A stretch of 29,812 nucleotides of DNA from Thermoflexus sp040289485 (GTDB lineage Bacteria; Chloroflexota; Anaerolineae; Thermoflexales; Thermoflexaceae): NCBI RefSeq assembly GCF_040289485.1, contig NZ_PSLG01000023.1, positions 1 to 29,812 of the forward strand, read 5' to 3'. Position 1 is the first letter of the stretch. Each line of letters begins with the position of its first letter. The translations under genes were made by a program, and so were the position numbers. This document shows, one piece after another, positions 18,649 to 26,771 of this stretch. The notes beneath the pieces are model-generated. The model searched no databases. It was not told the DNA's origin and was given only the letters and a program-made list of their open reading frames with translations.

Positions 18649-19617
18649 TCACCGCAGGGCCTCCACGATGGCCCGGACATTGTAGCGCATCATCTGCAGA
18701 TACGAGCCGGCCTCGCCGCCGGGGGCGCTCAGGGAATCCACGTAGAGACGCACCAGGCGTGCCCCTGTGTCCTGGGCGATCCGCTGGGCCAAGGCAGGGT
18801 CCACCGTGCTGCTGACGAAGATCGCCTTCACCCCCTGGGTCCGGATGGCCTCCTCCAGTTCGGCGATCTCTCGAGCCGAGGGCTGGGCGGCCGTGCCGCC
18901 CCCGGGGAGGATCACCCCCACCTGCTCGAACCCGTAACGCTGGGCGAAGTAGCCGAAGACCTGATGATCGGTGACCAGCTTGCGCCGCTCCGGCGGGATC
19001 TGGCCGACCTGCTCCTGGATCCAGCGGTCCAGATCCCGCAGCCGCGCCCGATACGCCTCGGCGTTGCGCCGACAGATCTCCGCCCGGGCCGGATCCAGGT
19101 GGGTGAGGGTCTCCTCGATGGTGAGGGTCCAGGTGATGACATGGAGGGGGTCCAGCCAGACGTGCGGGTCCCATTCCCCCGCCTGATCCTCCCCGGCATG
19201 CCCTTCTTCCCCCTCGTGCGCGTGGGCGCCGGCCCCCAAGGGCCGGAGCGGGATCCCCCGGGCGAGGTCGACCCGGCGGACGCCGGATCCTGCGCCTTGC
19301 AGGAGCGGTTCCAGGAAAGCCTCCAGGCCGGCCCCGGCCGCGAACAGCACGTCGGCCTCCGCCACCCGGGCGGCGTCCTGGGGGCTGGGGGCAAAGGTAT
19401 GGGGATCCACCCCCATGGGCAACAGGACCGTCAGGGCGATGGCCTCACANNNNNNNNNNNNNNNNNNNCCGCCGATCTCCCGCACCACATCGCCGACGAT
19501 GGAGGTGGTGGCCACCACCCGGAGCGCCCGCCCCGCCGCCGGCGACGGGGTGCGCGGCGCCCCGCACGCGGCGGCCAGCACCGCCAGCGCCACCCCCATC
19601 CGCCATGCCGACCGCAT
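18649..19617 (-). CDS. znuA: Zinc ABC transporter substrate-binding lipoprotein (contains an assembly gap)
   Basis: A 322-codon frame of the cluster A-I metal-binding family. The N-terminus is a lipoprotein signal (VALAVLAAACGAP, lipobox Cys at about 18). Metal-ligand positions are visible in GVDPHTFAPSP, DPHVWLDP and TDHQVFGYFAQRYG, with the last acidic ligand probably in YVDSLS. The stretch AHAHEGEEGHAGED is the His-rich loop typical of zinc rather than manganese carriers. ATG 19617 follows GGAGG. The 19 N (19450-19468) fall just after DVVREIG. The codon at the gap edge, GGN, must be Gly, and the frame is kept across the gap as drawn. It begins 14 bases after the Fur-family gene. Confidence 0.93.
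   Translation of the reverse strand: MRSAWRMGVALAVLAAACGAPRTPSPAAGRALRVVATTSIVGDVVREIGXXXXXXXCEAIALTVLLPMGVDPHTFAPSPQDAARVAEADVLFAAGAGLEAFLEPLLQGAGSGVRRVDLARGIPLRPLGAGAHAHEGEEGHAGEDQAGEWDPHVWLDPLHVITWTLTIEETLTHLDPARAEICRRNAEAYRARLRDLDRWIQEQVGQIPPERRKLVTDHQVFGYFAQRYGFEQVGVILPGGGTAAQPSAREIAELEEAIRTQGVKAIFVSSTVDPALAQRIAQDTGARLVRLYVDSLSAPGGEAGSYLQMMRYNVRAIVEALR
19450..19468. other. Run of 19 undetermined bases (assembly gap)
   Basis: Nineteen consecutive N interrupt znuA. This is a scaffold join or masked stretch, not biology. Its presence lowers trust in single-base disruptions elsewhere in the window. Confidence 0.99.
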
Positions 19618-19631
19618 CGTTTCCTCCGGAT

Positions 19632-20072
19632 CTAGGAGGGCCTCTCCCCCTGACAGGGGGCACAGACCCCCACCAGCTGCAACAGATGGTCTTCAACGCG
19701 GAAGCCGGTGCCGCGCTCCACCTGGGCGATCAACCCTTCCAGGTCCTCCGCACCGACGAACTCCACCGTCCGCCCACAGCGGCGGCAGACCAGCACGTGA
19801 TAATGGCCGGGGGAGGCCAGCATGTAACCGTCGCACCGAGCCGCCAGGTGGACCCGCCGCACCAGCCCGACCCGCTCGAGCACGGCCAGGGCCCGGTAGA
19901 CCGTTGCCAGCCCCAGGGAGCGATGAAAGCGACGGCCCCGGGCGTGGATCTCCTGAGGCGTGAGGGGGCGGGCAGCCCGCCGCAGAACGGCCATCACCGT
20001 CCGTCGAGGGGCAGTGATCCGCCCGCCCGCCCGGCTCAGTCGCTCCTCCCAGTCCACGCGCGCCCTCCCCAT
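19632..20072 (-). CDS. zur: Fur-family metal regulator, probably Zur
   Basis: A 146-residue repressor of the Fur superfamily. The winged-helix part shows RITAPRRTVMAVL, LTPQEIHARG and the recognition helix LATVYRALAVLERVGLV. The dimer domain shows HYHVLVCRRCGRTVEF. A second Cys pair near the end (VCAPCQ) completes a four-Cys structural zinc site. It heads the operon with the zinc-type ABC genes, and a Zur-like palindrome overlaps its transcription start, so it probably represses its own operon when zinc is plentiful. The start ATG 20072 has no strong Shine-Dalgarno, but the conserved region begins close by. Fur or PerR is excluded only by context. Confidence 0.88.
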   Translation of the reverse strand: MGRARVDWEERLSRAGGRITAPRRTVMAVLRRAARPLTPQEIHARGRRFHRSLGLATVYRALAVLERVGLVRRVHLAARCDGYMLASPGHYHVLVCRRCGRTVEFVGAEDLEGLIAQVERGTGFRVEDHLLQLVGVCAPCQGERPS

Positions 20073-20098
20073 CGATGACCGCCCCGGTGGCCTAATAA

Positions 20099-20115
20099 TT
20101 GAAAAATTTTTTCAA
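20099..20115 (-). promoter_or_regulatory. Candidate Zur operator (perfect palindrome)
   Basis: TTGAAAAATTTTTTCAA is a perfect inverted repeat. Its core is TGAAAAA-T-TTTTTCA, the 7-1-7 architecture of Fur-family boxes. It differs from the actinobacterial Zur box TGAAAATnATTTTCA only at the symmetric innermost position. It overlaps the predicted transcription start, just downstream of the -10 box, where bound repressor would block transcription. Confidence 0.65.
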
Positions 20116-20119
20116 AAAA

Positions 20120-20148
20120 AGCATAGCACGGAAAGCAAGATCTGTCAA
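20120..20148 (-). promoter_or_regulatory. Promoter of the zinc uptake operon
   Basis: On the minus strand a perfect TTGACA (20143-20148) is followed after 17 bases by TATGCT (20120-20125), with TG one base upstream of the -10 box. The start is expected near 20113, inside the palindrome, with a leader of about 40 bases before the regulator's ATG. Confidence 0.75.
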
Positions 20149-20183
20149 GGGCAGCCGGCGGCGTTCAAGAGTCCTCAGAGGGC

Positions 20184-20699
20184 ATGCCCGCCCCGACCTC
20201 CCCCTTCGATCCCCTTTGGACGCAATGGATGGGCTCGGAATGCGACGTTAGGCGAAGGCGGAAGCCAACCATCGAGGCGCTGTTGGAGGACCCGGCCTTT
20301 CGGGAGGCGCTGCTGGCGCTCTCGGAGCGGGTGGAGCGCCTGGCTGGAGATGCCCGCGGAGTTCCAGAAGATCTGGGAGGTCATCGCGGCCCTCACCGAG
20401 CGGATGGACCGGGTGGAGGCCCAGATCGCCGCCCTCACGGCGACGGTGGCCCGTTGGGATCAAGAGGTGGGGAACGCCAGGGGGTGGTGGCGGAGGACCG
20501 CTTCCTCCGCCGGGGGGGATCCGCGGACCTGGTGGTGGGGGAGGTTTCCTGGACGGTGGAGGTGGCGGATGTGGAGCGGGCGGTGCCGGCGGTGTGGGGG
20601 GTGCGGGTGCTGGAGGGGGTATGGGAGCAGTCCCGGGCGCCGGGGGTGTTGGTGATCGAAGGCAGCCGCCTGCCCCACCCCGCAGTCCTCACCACCTAA
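20184..20699 (+). pseudogene. Decayed coiled-coil protein with PD-(D/E)XK-like C-terminal fragment
   Basis: Pieces of one protein appear in two frames. KPTIEALLEDPAFREALLAL and SERVERLAG lie in the frame of position 20184. MPAEFQKIWEVIAALTERMD and RVEAQIAALTATVARWDQEVG, a heptad-like coiled coil, lie in the next frame from 20350. The first frame then resumes at about 20484 with VVAEDRFLRR and ADLVVGEVSWTVEVADVERAV. That order (helical N-terminus, coiled coil, 'EVSWTVEVADVERA' nuclease-like tail) resembles DUF3782-type proteins from memory. The tail is much shorter than expected, so an internal deletion is likely beside the two frameshifts. No credible start codon or ribosome binding site is seen. 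Function of the intact family is not established. Confidence 0.6.
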
Positions 20700-20851
20700 G
20701 ACCTTACCCCCACCACCCCATAACCTCTAAGGGAAGGGCGTGCCCTAGATCGATCACCGTTGCGCCCGCCCCCGAATCGCCCACCGCGATAGCCGTCCAC
20801 CACCCCCTGTTTTCTGCCCACGCTGCGGTCGGCCCCTCTCCGCATCTTCCC

Positions 20852-22618
20852 TCACGACCGACGCCGGGTGGGGCCGCGGGCGGCCGCCTCAGCGCCCTTC
20901 AGGCGCTCCACCTGGCTCAGGATCTCCCGAGCGCTCTGGGCCGCAGCGCGGCCGGTCCCCCCCAGCATCTGGGCCAGTTCCTCCACCCGCTCCTCCCCTT
21001 CCAGGCGGCGGACCCGGGCCACCGTCCGATCGCCGACCACCTGTTTTTCAACTTTGAAATGGACGTCCCCGAAACCGGCCAGCTGGGGCAGGTGGGTCAC
21101 GCAGAGGACCTGATGGTGGCGGGCCAGGCGCCACAGCTTCTCTCCCACCACCGCCCCCACTCGGCCGCCGATGCCCTGGTCGATCTCGTCGAAAATCAGC
21201 GTCGGGACGGGGTCGGCGCGGGCCAGGGCCACCTTGAGGGCCAGCATCAGGCGGGAGGTTTCCCCGCCGGAGGCGATGCGAGCCAGCGGGCGAAGACCCT
21301 CCCCAACGTTGGGCGCGATCATGAAAGTCACACGGTCCAGCCCGGTGGCGTCGAAGGCCCAGCGGCCGCCGTCCGCGTAAGCCCCCTCCGCATCCGGGAT
21401 CCGCTCCAGCACCACCTGGAAACGGGCCCCAGCCATGCGCAGCTCCGCCAGTTGGGCTTCCACCTCCTGGGCCAGACGCTCCCCCGCCTCCTGGCGCCGC
21501 CGGGAGAGGCGGGCGCCCAGTTCCCCGATCTCCCGGAGCAACGCCTCCGCCTCTTCCTCCAGGGCTCCCAGGCGCTCCTCCGCGTGCAACAGCGCCTCCA
21601 GTTCCTGCTTCGCCCGCCGGGCATAGGCCAGCACCTCGGCGACGGTGTCTCCGTATTTGCGTTTGAGGCGTCGGAGGAGATCCAAGCGCTCCTCGATCTG
21701 GGCCAGGCGCCGCGGGTTGAACGCGATCCCCTCCCGGTAGTCGCGGGCCATCCGGGCCAGATCCTCCACCTGGGCCATCAGACCCTCCATCGTCTCCAGA
21801 TACGGCTGGAACGTCGGGTCGATGCGGGCGAGGGCCTGCAGGGCCCGCGCAGCCTCGCCCAGGCGGTCCAGCGCCGATGGAGCCGGATCTTCCCCTTCGT
21901 AGAGCGCCCGATAGAGAACCTCCGTCAGTTGGGCCAGTTGCTCCGCGTGGGCCAAGCGGTTGCGTTCCTGCAGGAGGGCTTCCTCCTCTCCCTCCTGCAG
22001 GCGGGCCGCCTCGATCTCCTCGATCTGAAACCGAAGGAGGTCCACGCGGCGGGCCTTCTCCCGCTCGTCCTGTCGGAGCCGTTCGATCTCCTGGCGCACG
22101 GCCCGCCAGCGGGCCACCCGCTCGGCCAGGGCGGCCCGCAGTTCCCCCACCCCGGCGTAGCGGTCCAGCAGCTCCAATTGCTCCCGGGGCCGCAGCAACG
22201 AGAGGTGCTCGCTCTGCCCGTGGATGTCCACCAGGGCCTGGCCCACCTCCTTCAGCACATGCAAAGGGACCAGATGGCCGTTGATGCGAGCGACGTGCCG
22301 CCCCCCGAGGCGGATCTCCCGGCTCAGCACCAGCTCCTCCGGCGGTTCTTCCTCCAACAGGCCATAGGGCTCCAGGATGACGGCCAGGGAGGCCGCCATC
22401 CCGGCGTCCAGGTGGAACAACCCTTCGATGAGGGCCCGCTCGGCGCCCGCCCGGATCATCTCCGCATCGGCCCGCCCGCCTACCAGGAGGGCCACCGCGT
22501 CCACCAGGATGGATTTCCCCGCGCCGGTCTCCCCGGTCAGCACGTTCAGGCCGGGGCCCAGTTCCAGGGTCACCTCGTCGATGATGGCGAAATCCCGCAC
22601 ATGCAGCGTCACCAGCAT
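20852..22618 (-). CDS. recN: DNA repair protein RecN
   Basis: A 588-residue SMC-like ATPase used in double-strand break repair. Walker A GETGAGKS is at residues 29-36, after the typical opening LVTLHVRDFAIIDEVTLELG. A long glutamate/arginine-rich coiled coil fills the middle (for example LLRFQIEEIEAARLQEGEEE). The signature ASGGETSRLMLALK and Walker B region LIFDEIDQGIGGRVG lie in the C-terminal half, followed by THLPQLA. ATG 22618 begins one base after the TGA of the upstream gene, which suggests coupling. It is the last gene of the long minus-strand run. No strong promoter of its own was found. Confidence 0.97.
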   Translation of the reverse strand: MLVTLHVRDFAIIDEVTLELGPGLNVLTGETGAGKSILVDAVALLVGGRADAEMIRAGAERALIEGLFHLDAGMAASLAVILEPYGLLEEEPPEELVLSREIRLGGRHVARINGHLVPLHVLKEVGQALVDIHGQSEHLSLLRPREQLELLDRYAGVGELRAALAERVARWRAVRQEIERLRQDEREKARRVDLLRFQIEEIEAARLQEGEEEALLQERNRLAHAEQLAQLTEVLYRALYEGEDPAPSALDRLGEAARALQALARIDPTFQPYLETMEGLMAQVEDLARMARDYREGIAFNPRRLAQIEERLDLLRRLKRKYGDTVAEVLAYARRAKQELEALLHAEERLGALEEEAEALLREIGELGARLSRRRQEAGERLAQEVEAQLAELRMAGARFQVVLERIPDAEGAYADGGRWAFDATGLDRVTFMIAPNVGEGLRPLARIASGGETSRLMLALKVALARADPVPTLIFDEIDQGIGGRVGAVVGEKLWRLARHHQVLCVTHLPQLAGFGDVHFKVEKQVVGDRTVARVRRLEGEERVEELAQMLGGTGRAAAQSAREILSQVERLKGAEAAARGPTRRRS

Positions 22619-22619
22619 G

Positions 22620-23117
22620 TCACCGCCAGAACCGGAGATAGCCGATGGCTGTGCTGATGGCCGTGGCCAAATACAAACCGTCCCACACCCAATGCAGAGA
22701 GAGGGCCGGCCCATGGAACAGCCCAGGGGCCCGGGCCGCCAGCAGGCCCACGGCCAGCCCCACGCCCACGGTCAGCCAGATCCAGCGCCCCCGGCGCCGG
22801 CCGATGAGGCGATGCACGACCTCGGCCGTCCCGCTCCCCACGGCCGGCCCCAGCAGGAAGACCCAGAAACCCAGGAAAGAGACCAGCGGGGCGGTGACCA
22901 GGCCGGCCAGGATGGCGACCAGGGCGGCCACCCCATAGTCGAAGGGCCGGGCGTTGAAGAAGAGGGCCTGCTGGCCAGCCACGCACTCCTGACAGCGATA
23001 CCCGACTGGGGTCTGGACGGCACAGCGGACACAGATGGGCCGTCCGCATCGGTTGCAGCGCAGGGAGGTGGGGACCCCCGGATGGAACGCACAGAACAGC
23101 GCCTCCGCCTCAGGCAT
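22620..23117 (-). CDS. B-box-like zinc-binding membrane protein of unknown function
   Basis: A 165-residue protein. The N-terminal 45 residues form a probable cytoplasmic zinc ribbon: Cys9-x2-His12, Cys21-x2-Cys24, Cys29-x2-Cys32 and Cys42-x2-Cys45 (FCAFHPGVPTSLRCNRCGRP, then ICVRCAVQTPVGYRCQEC). The rest has about four hydrophobic segments (FDYGVAALVAILAGLV, VSFLGFWVFLLGPAV, WLTVGVGLAVGLLAA, GLYLATAISTAIGYL) separated by a basic loop, RRRGR. B-box heads of this type precede membrane domains in several Chloroflexota and actinobacterial proteins, but no activity is known to me. GGAGG lies 8 bases before ATG 23117. It follows the DUF1786 gene by 50 bases and nearly touches recN. Confidence 0.8.
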   Translation of the reverse strand: MPEAEALFCAFHPGVPTSLRCNRCGRPICVRCAVQTPVGYRCQECVAGQQALFFNARPFDYGVAALVAILAGLVTAPLVSFLGFWVFLLGPAVGSGTAEVVHRLIGRRRGRWIWLTVGVGLAVGLLAARAPGLFHGPALSLHWVWDGLYLATAISTAIGYLRFWR

Positions 23118-23167
23118 CCTGCGGCCTCCATGTTTATGATAGCCCCGACCGGCGGGCGGCCGGAGCC

Positions 23168-24301
23168 TCATTCCCGGTCCACCTCCCACGGCGCCGGGCG
23201 CGGGGCGCCCTGGAAGGCCTCCAGGATCTTGGGCGCGAACTCGGGGTAAAGGTCGGCGAAGGCGCGCAGCAGGCCGAAGCAGCCCGCCAGCATCATATCC
23301 CCGCCTGGCACTGCCATGTAGACCGGATGGCGGGAGCGCCGCAACAGCCCCCGCCGGGGGCCGACCACCGCGACCCCTTCCACCGCCATGGGAGCGGTCG
23401 TCCACAGCCAGGCCCCGTGGCCCATCCCCTCGAACACCTCCTCGAAGCGCAGCGTCCCCCCCGCGAGGCCCTCCAGCAGGCGATCCAGCCGCTCCCCGTC
23501 CAAGAAGCCGGTGTGGTGCTCGAAGAGCCCCTCCACCTGCCCCTCGTTCAGGCGGAAGGCCAGGGTGTGGAAGTTCCCGACGTTGACGACCAGGCACCGC
23601 CGCCAGGCCGCTACCTGAGGATCCAGGATGGCCCCCAGGACGGCGGCGGGGGCTGTGTCCATCGCAGCCACTGGCCCGTCGAAAACCCGACGGATGGTCT
23701 CCACCGTCGCCCGCATCCGCGTGAACACCGGGGGGACTTCCTCCGCGCGATAGGCGAAGGCCAGCAGATCCCGTCGTTCCGCCAGGCGCTGGGCCAACAG
23801 GTCGAAGCGGAACTTCCGGTCCGAGACCCCCGGGGGCGCAGCGCCGTGATCGAAGACGGCCACCGCGATCCCGTCCGGCCGGAGGGGGACGTCGAAGGCC
23901 TCGAAGGCCTGGCGGATCGCCGCCCAATCGAAATCCCGAAGCTCCAGCCGGACGACCTCGCGGTCCAGGCGCATGGCCTCGTCCTCCCTGATCACCCGGA
24001 CCCCCATCGCCGCCACGGCCTCCAGGTCGTCGTTGAAGGTGCGCGCCGCTTCCGGCGTCGCGTAGACCGGGAGCCCGGCCCGCAGGTGGTCCTCGACGGC
24101 CCACTGGCATGGCCCCCCGCCCATCGTCACCCCGGTGAGCAGCACCGCCCGCCGCTCCCGGGTGGCCCGCCGGATCGCCCGGGCGATCCGCATGGTCGGC
24201 GAGGGCAGAACCAGTTGGTAGGCGTTTTCCAGTTCCCGCTGGCTGTCGTAGAGCAGGATGTCCTGTGTCCCCGTCCCGATGTCCACGCACAGGATCCGCA
24301 C
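23168..24301 (-). CDS. DUF1786 family protein (ASKHA-like, unknown function)
   Basis: A 377-residue protein that I recognise as the DUF1786 group. These are annotated in some genomes as pyruvate-formate-lyase-activating-like, without experimental basis known to me. Marks are ILCVDIGTGTQDILLYD at the N-terminus, which resembles the phosphate-1 loop of actin/hexokinase-fold ATPases. Others are LVLPSPTMRIARAI, GVTMGGGPCQWAVEDHL, YATPEAARTFNDDLEAV, VNVGNFHTLAF and PGGDMMLAGCFGLLRAF. The start is GTG 24301, because AAGGAGG lies five bases upstream. The ATG 60 bases earlier would overlap the preceding gene. It sits between a LOG-family gene and a zinc-ribbon membrane protein in the riboswitch-led run. 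Confidence 0.8.
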   Translation of the reverse strand: MRILCVDIGTGTQDILLYDSQRELENAYQLVLPSPTMRIARAIRRATRERRAVLLTGVTMGGGPCQWAVEDHLRAGLPVYATPEAARTFNDDLEAVAAMGVRVIREDEAMRLDREVVRLELRDFDWAAIRQAFEAFDVPLRPDGIAVAVFDHGAAPPGVSDRKFRFDLLAQRLAERRDLLAFAYRAEEVPPVFTRMRATVETIRRVFDGPVAAMDTAPAAVLGAILDPQVAAWRRCLVVNVGNFHTLAFRLNEGQVEGLFEHHTGFLDGERLDRLLEGLAGGTLRFEEVFEGMGHGAWLWTTAPMAVEGVAVVGPRRGLLRRSRHPVYMAVPGGDMMLAGCFGLLRAFADLYPEFAPKILEAFQGAPRPAPWEVDRE

Positions 24302-24332
24302 GCCAGCCTCCTTCCGGCCCCAAGGGCCTCCC

Positions 24333-24902
24333 TCATCCCCGTGGCCCGGAGGGACGGGCAAGGACAGGGGTGAAGCGGGTCAAGAGGGCCACCGCCTCCT
24401 CCGGGGTCTCCACCAGGGACAGGAGGGCCGCGTCCTCTGCCCGCACATACCGGGGATCCCCATAGACTTCCAGCCAGCGCCGCCACCGCTCCCCGATCAG
24501 GATCAGCGGGCGGGCGGCGAGGGCCCCGGTCTGGAGGAGGCTCCATGCCAGCGCCACCTCGCTCAACGTCCCGACGCCCCCGGGCAGCGCGATCAGCGCA
24601 TCGCCCGTGGTGACCAGATAGGCCAGCCGCTGGAGCAATGTGGGGAATTTGATCTCCACGTCCAGATAGGGGTTGGCCTTCAGCCCCCAACGGTCAAAGG
24701 CGTCTACGGTGACGCCGATGGTGCGCCCTCCGACCTCCTTCGCCCCACGGCTCACCGCCTCCATCGTCCCGCTGTAACCGCCGCTCATCACCGTGAAGCC
24801 GGCCCGGGCCAGCCGGCGGCCCAGATCCCAGGCCATCTCGTAATCGGCCGACCCCGGAGGCGGGGCATGGCTGCCGAACACCGACACCACCCGGATCCCC
24901 AT
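24333..24902 (-). CDS. LOG-family protein (TIGR00725-like, nucleotide phosphoribohydrolase fold)
   Basis: A 189-residue Rossmann-fold protein of the LOG/'lysine decarboxylase-like' superfamily. Some members split nucleoside 5'-monophosphates into base and ribose 5-phosphate. Marks are VVSVFGSHAPPPGSADYEMA at the start, MSGGYSGTMEAVSRGA, the signature PGGVGTLSEVALAW, and the hydrophobic strand PLILIGERW. ATG 24902 begins at the conserved region. Its ribosome binding site is weak. It lies 44 bases after the permease gene and 31 before the DUF1786 start. Substrate is not determined; the neighbouring thiamine genes make a role around thiamine or nucleotide salvage conceivable but unproven. Confidence 0.85.
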   Translation of the reverse strand: MGIRVVSVFGSHAPPPGSADYEMAWDLGRRLARAGFTVMSGGYSGTMEAVSRGAKEVGGRTIGVTVDAFDRWGLKANPYLDVEIKFPTLLQRLAYLVTTGDALIALPGGVGTLSEVALAWSLLQTGALAARPLILIGERWRRWLEVYGDPRYVRAEDAALLSLVETPEEAVALLTRFTPVLARPSGPRG

Positions 24903-24946
24903 CGGTCTTCGTCCTCTCCGCGCCGTCTCCCTCCGGCCTCCTGCCT

Positions 24947-26752
24947 TCAGAAGGAGCCGATCCCGCGGTAGCGGAACCGTTCGATGAGAAGGATACCGAG
25001 AAAGGTCAGCAGGAGCAACAGAGTGCTCATGGCCATGGCCTGGCCTAGGTTCAGTTCGCCGGGCTGGCTGAAGAAACGAGCGATGGCCAGCGGCATCGTC
25101 GGCATGGTCGGACGGGCCACCAGGGCGGTGGCCCCGAACTCGCCCAAGGAGACGCAGAAAGCGAACAGGGCCGCGGTCAAGAGGGCGCGGCCCAGCAGCG
25201 GCGCCTCCACATGCCACCAGACTCGCCACGGCGAGGCCCCCAAGGTCATGGCGGCCTCCCGCCACCGCGGGTCCAGGCCCTCAAGGGCCGGTAGCAGAAT
25301 GCGCACCACAAACGGATAGGCGATGAGGGTGTGGGCGATCACCACCAGGACCGGCGAGGTGCGCAGGGCGGCCATCGCCTGGATCAGACCGGGCCAGGCC
25401 TGTAGGACGCCCGGGGGACGGCTCAGGCCGACCAGCATGCCGAACCCCAGGGTCACCGCCGAGGTCGAGAGGGGGAGCATCAGGAGGGGATCCAGCCAGC
25501 GGCGCCGGCGGCCCGCCATCCCGTAGGCGGCCAAGAGGCCCACCAGCAAGGCCAGGACCATCGTGGCCGCGGCGAAGAGCAACGAGTTGCGAACAGCCTC
25601 GATGGGCGCGACGTAGGTGATCGCCCCCCGCCGGTTGATCCATAGTTCCCGATAGTAGGCCAAGGTGATCCAGCCAGAGGGGGAAGCGCCCTCGCCGGGC
25701 CGATGGAGGCCCATAGGAGTGACGGAGCGCAGGACCAGGGCCAGCAGCGGCAGGCCGATCCAGAGAAAAAGAAGCCCCAACCCCGCGGCCACCGCCAGCC
25801 GCTCCGGCCATGAGCGCGGCGGCCGGGCGGCCGCCCATTCCGGCTGCCCGCCCACCGGGACGGTCCGCCGGGCCTGGAGACGGGTGTAAACCCACAGCAT
25901 CCCAAAGGTCAAGGCGAGTTGGACTAGGGAGAGGGTCGCAGCAGCCGGGAGGTTGAACAGACCGGTGGCCTGCCGGTAGATCTCCACCTCGAGGGTGGCA
26001 TAACGGGGTCCCCCCAGCAACAGCACCACCCCGAAACTGGTGAAATCGAAAAGGAAGACCAGGGCGGTGGCGGCCAGGATCGCCGGGGCCAGCAGCGGGA
26101 GGGTCACCCGACGCCAGGTCTGCCAGCGGTCCGCCCCCAGCGTGTGGGCCGCCCATTCGAAGGCGGGATTCAGGTGGGCCCAGGCGTTCCCGACAATGCG
26201 CAGGACCAGGGTGAGGTTATAGAACACGTGGGCGACCACGATGGCGGCCAGCGTGTCCACGAAGACGATGGGAGGGTCCTCCCGGCCAAGCCACCGCATC
26301 AGCAGGAGATTGATCCAGCCGCGGGGGCCCAGGAGGGCGGTGAAGGCCGCGGCGACCACCACCGTCGGCAGCACGAAGGGGAGGGTGGCCATCGCCTGCC
26401 ACAAGGAGCGTCCGGGGAACCGATAGCGGGCCAGTAGGCCGGCGAGGGGGAGACCCAGGGCCAGCGTCACCAGGGTGGAGAGCGTCGCCTGGCCGACAGT
26501 AAAGAACAATACGCGGTGGAACGCCGGGCTCCCCAGGACGCCACGGACGGCCTCAAAGGCCCAGCGTCCCCCTGGGGCCAGGCTCACGGAGAGGATGGCG
26601 AGCAACGGATATAGATAGAAAGCGACGAAGAAGGCCAGCGGGCCGAGCAACAGCGCGTCCCGCGGGGAGAGGGAGATCCTCGGCAACCCGATCCCGAGGA
26701 CCGACCCCCACCGGCGCCCGTGAGCCTGTCGGCCCCCCTCGGTCGCGCCCAT
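24947..26752 (-). CDS. thiP: Thiamine-type ABC transporter permease (fused two-domain)
   Basis: A 601-residue membrane protein with two homologous permease halves of about six helices each, as in ThiP/FbpB. The first half has LAFFVAFYLYPLLAILSVSL and the EAA-like loop EWAAHTLGADRWQTWRRVTLP. The second has the loop REAAMTLGASPWRVWWHVEAP and ends GILLIERFRYRGIGSF. It would move the ligand delivered by the upstream binding protein. Thiamine (or a precursor or phosphate ester) is inferred from the TPP riboswitch and thiamine pyrophosphokinase in the same run; iron(III) permeases share this architecture. It starts 19 bases after the binding protein stop. No ATPase subunit gene is present here. Confidence 0.88.
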   Translation of the reverse strand: MGATEGGRQAHGRRWGSVLGIGLPRISLSPRDALLLGPLAFFVAFYLYPLLAILSVSLAPGGRWAFEAVRGVLGSPAFHRVLFFTVGQATLSTLVTLALGLPLAGLLARYRFPGRSLWQAMATLPFVLPTVVVAAAFTALLGPRGWINLLLMRWLGREDPPIVFVDTLAAIVVAHVFYNLTLVLRIVGNAWAHLNPAFEWAAHTLGADRWQTWRRVTLPLLAPAILAATALVFLFDFTSFGVVLLLGGPRYATLEVEIYRQATGLFNLPAAATLSLVQLALTFGMLWVYTRLQARRTVPVGGQPEWAAARPPRSWPERLAVAAGLGLLFLWIGLPLLALVLRSVTPMGLHRPGEGASPSGWITLAYYRELWINRRGAITYVAPIEAVRNSLLFAAATMVLALLVGLLAAYGMAGRRRRWLDPLLMLPLSTSAVTLGFGMLVGLSRPPGVLQAWPGLIQAMAALRTSPVLVVIAHTLIAYPFVVRILLPALEGLDPRWREAAMTLGASPWRVWWHVEAPLLGRALLTAALFAFCVSLGEFGATALVARPTMPTMPLAIARFFSQPGELNLGQAMAMSTLLLLLTFLGILLIERFRYRGIGSF

Positions 26753-26771
26753 GGGATCCGCCGCCCTGCCC

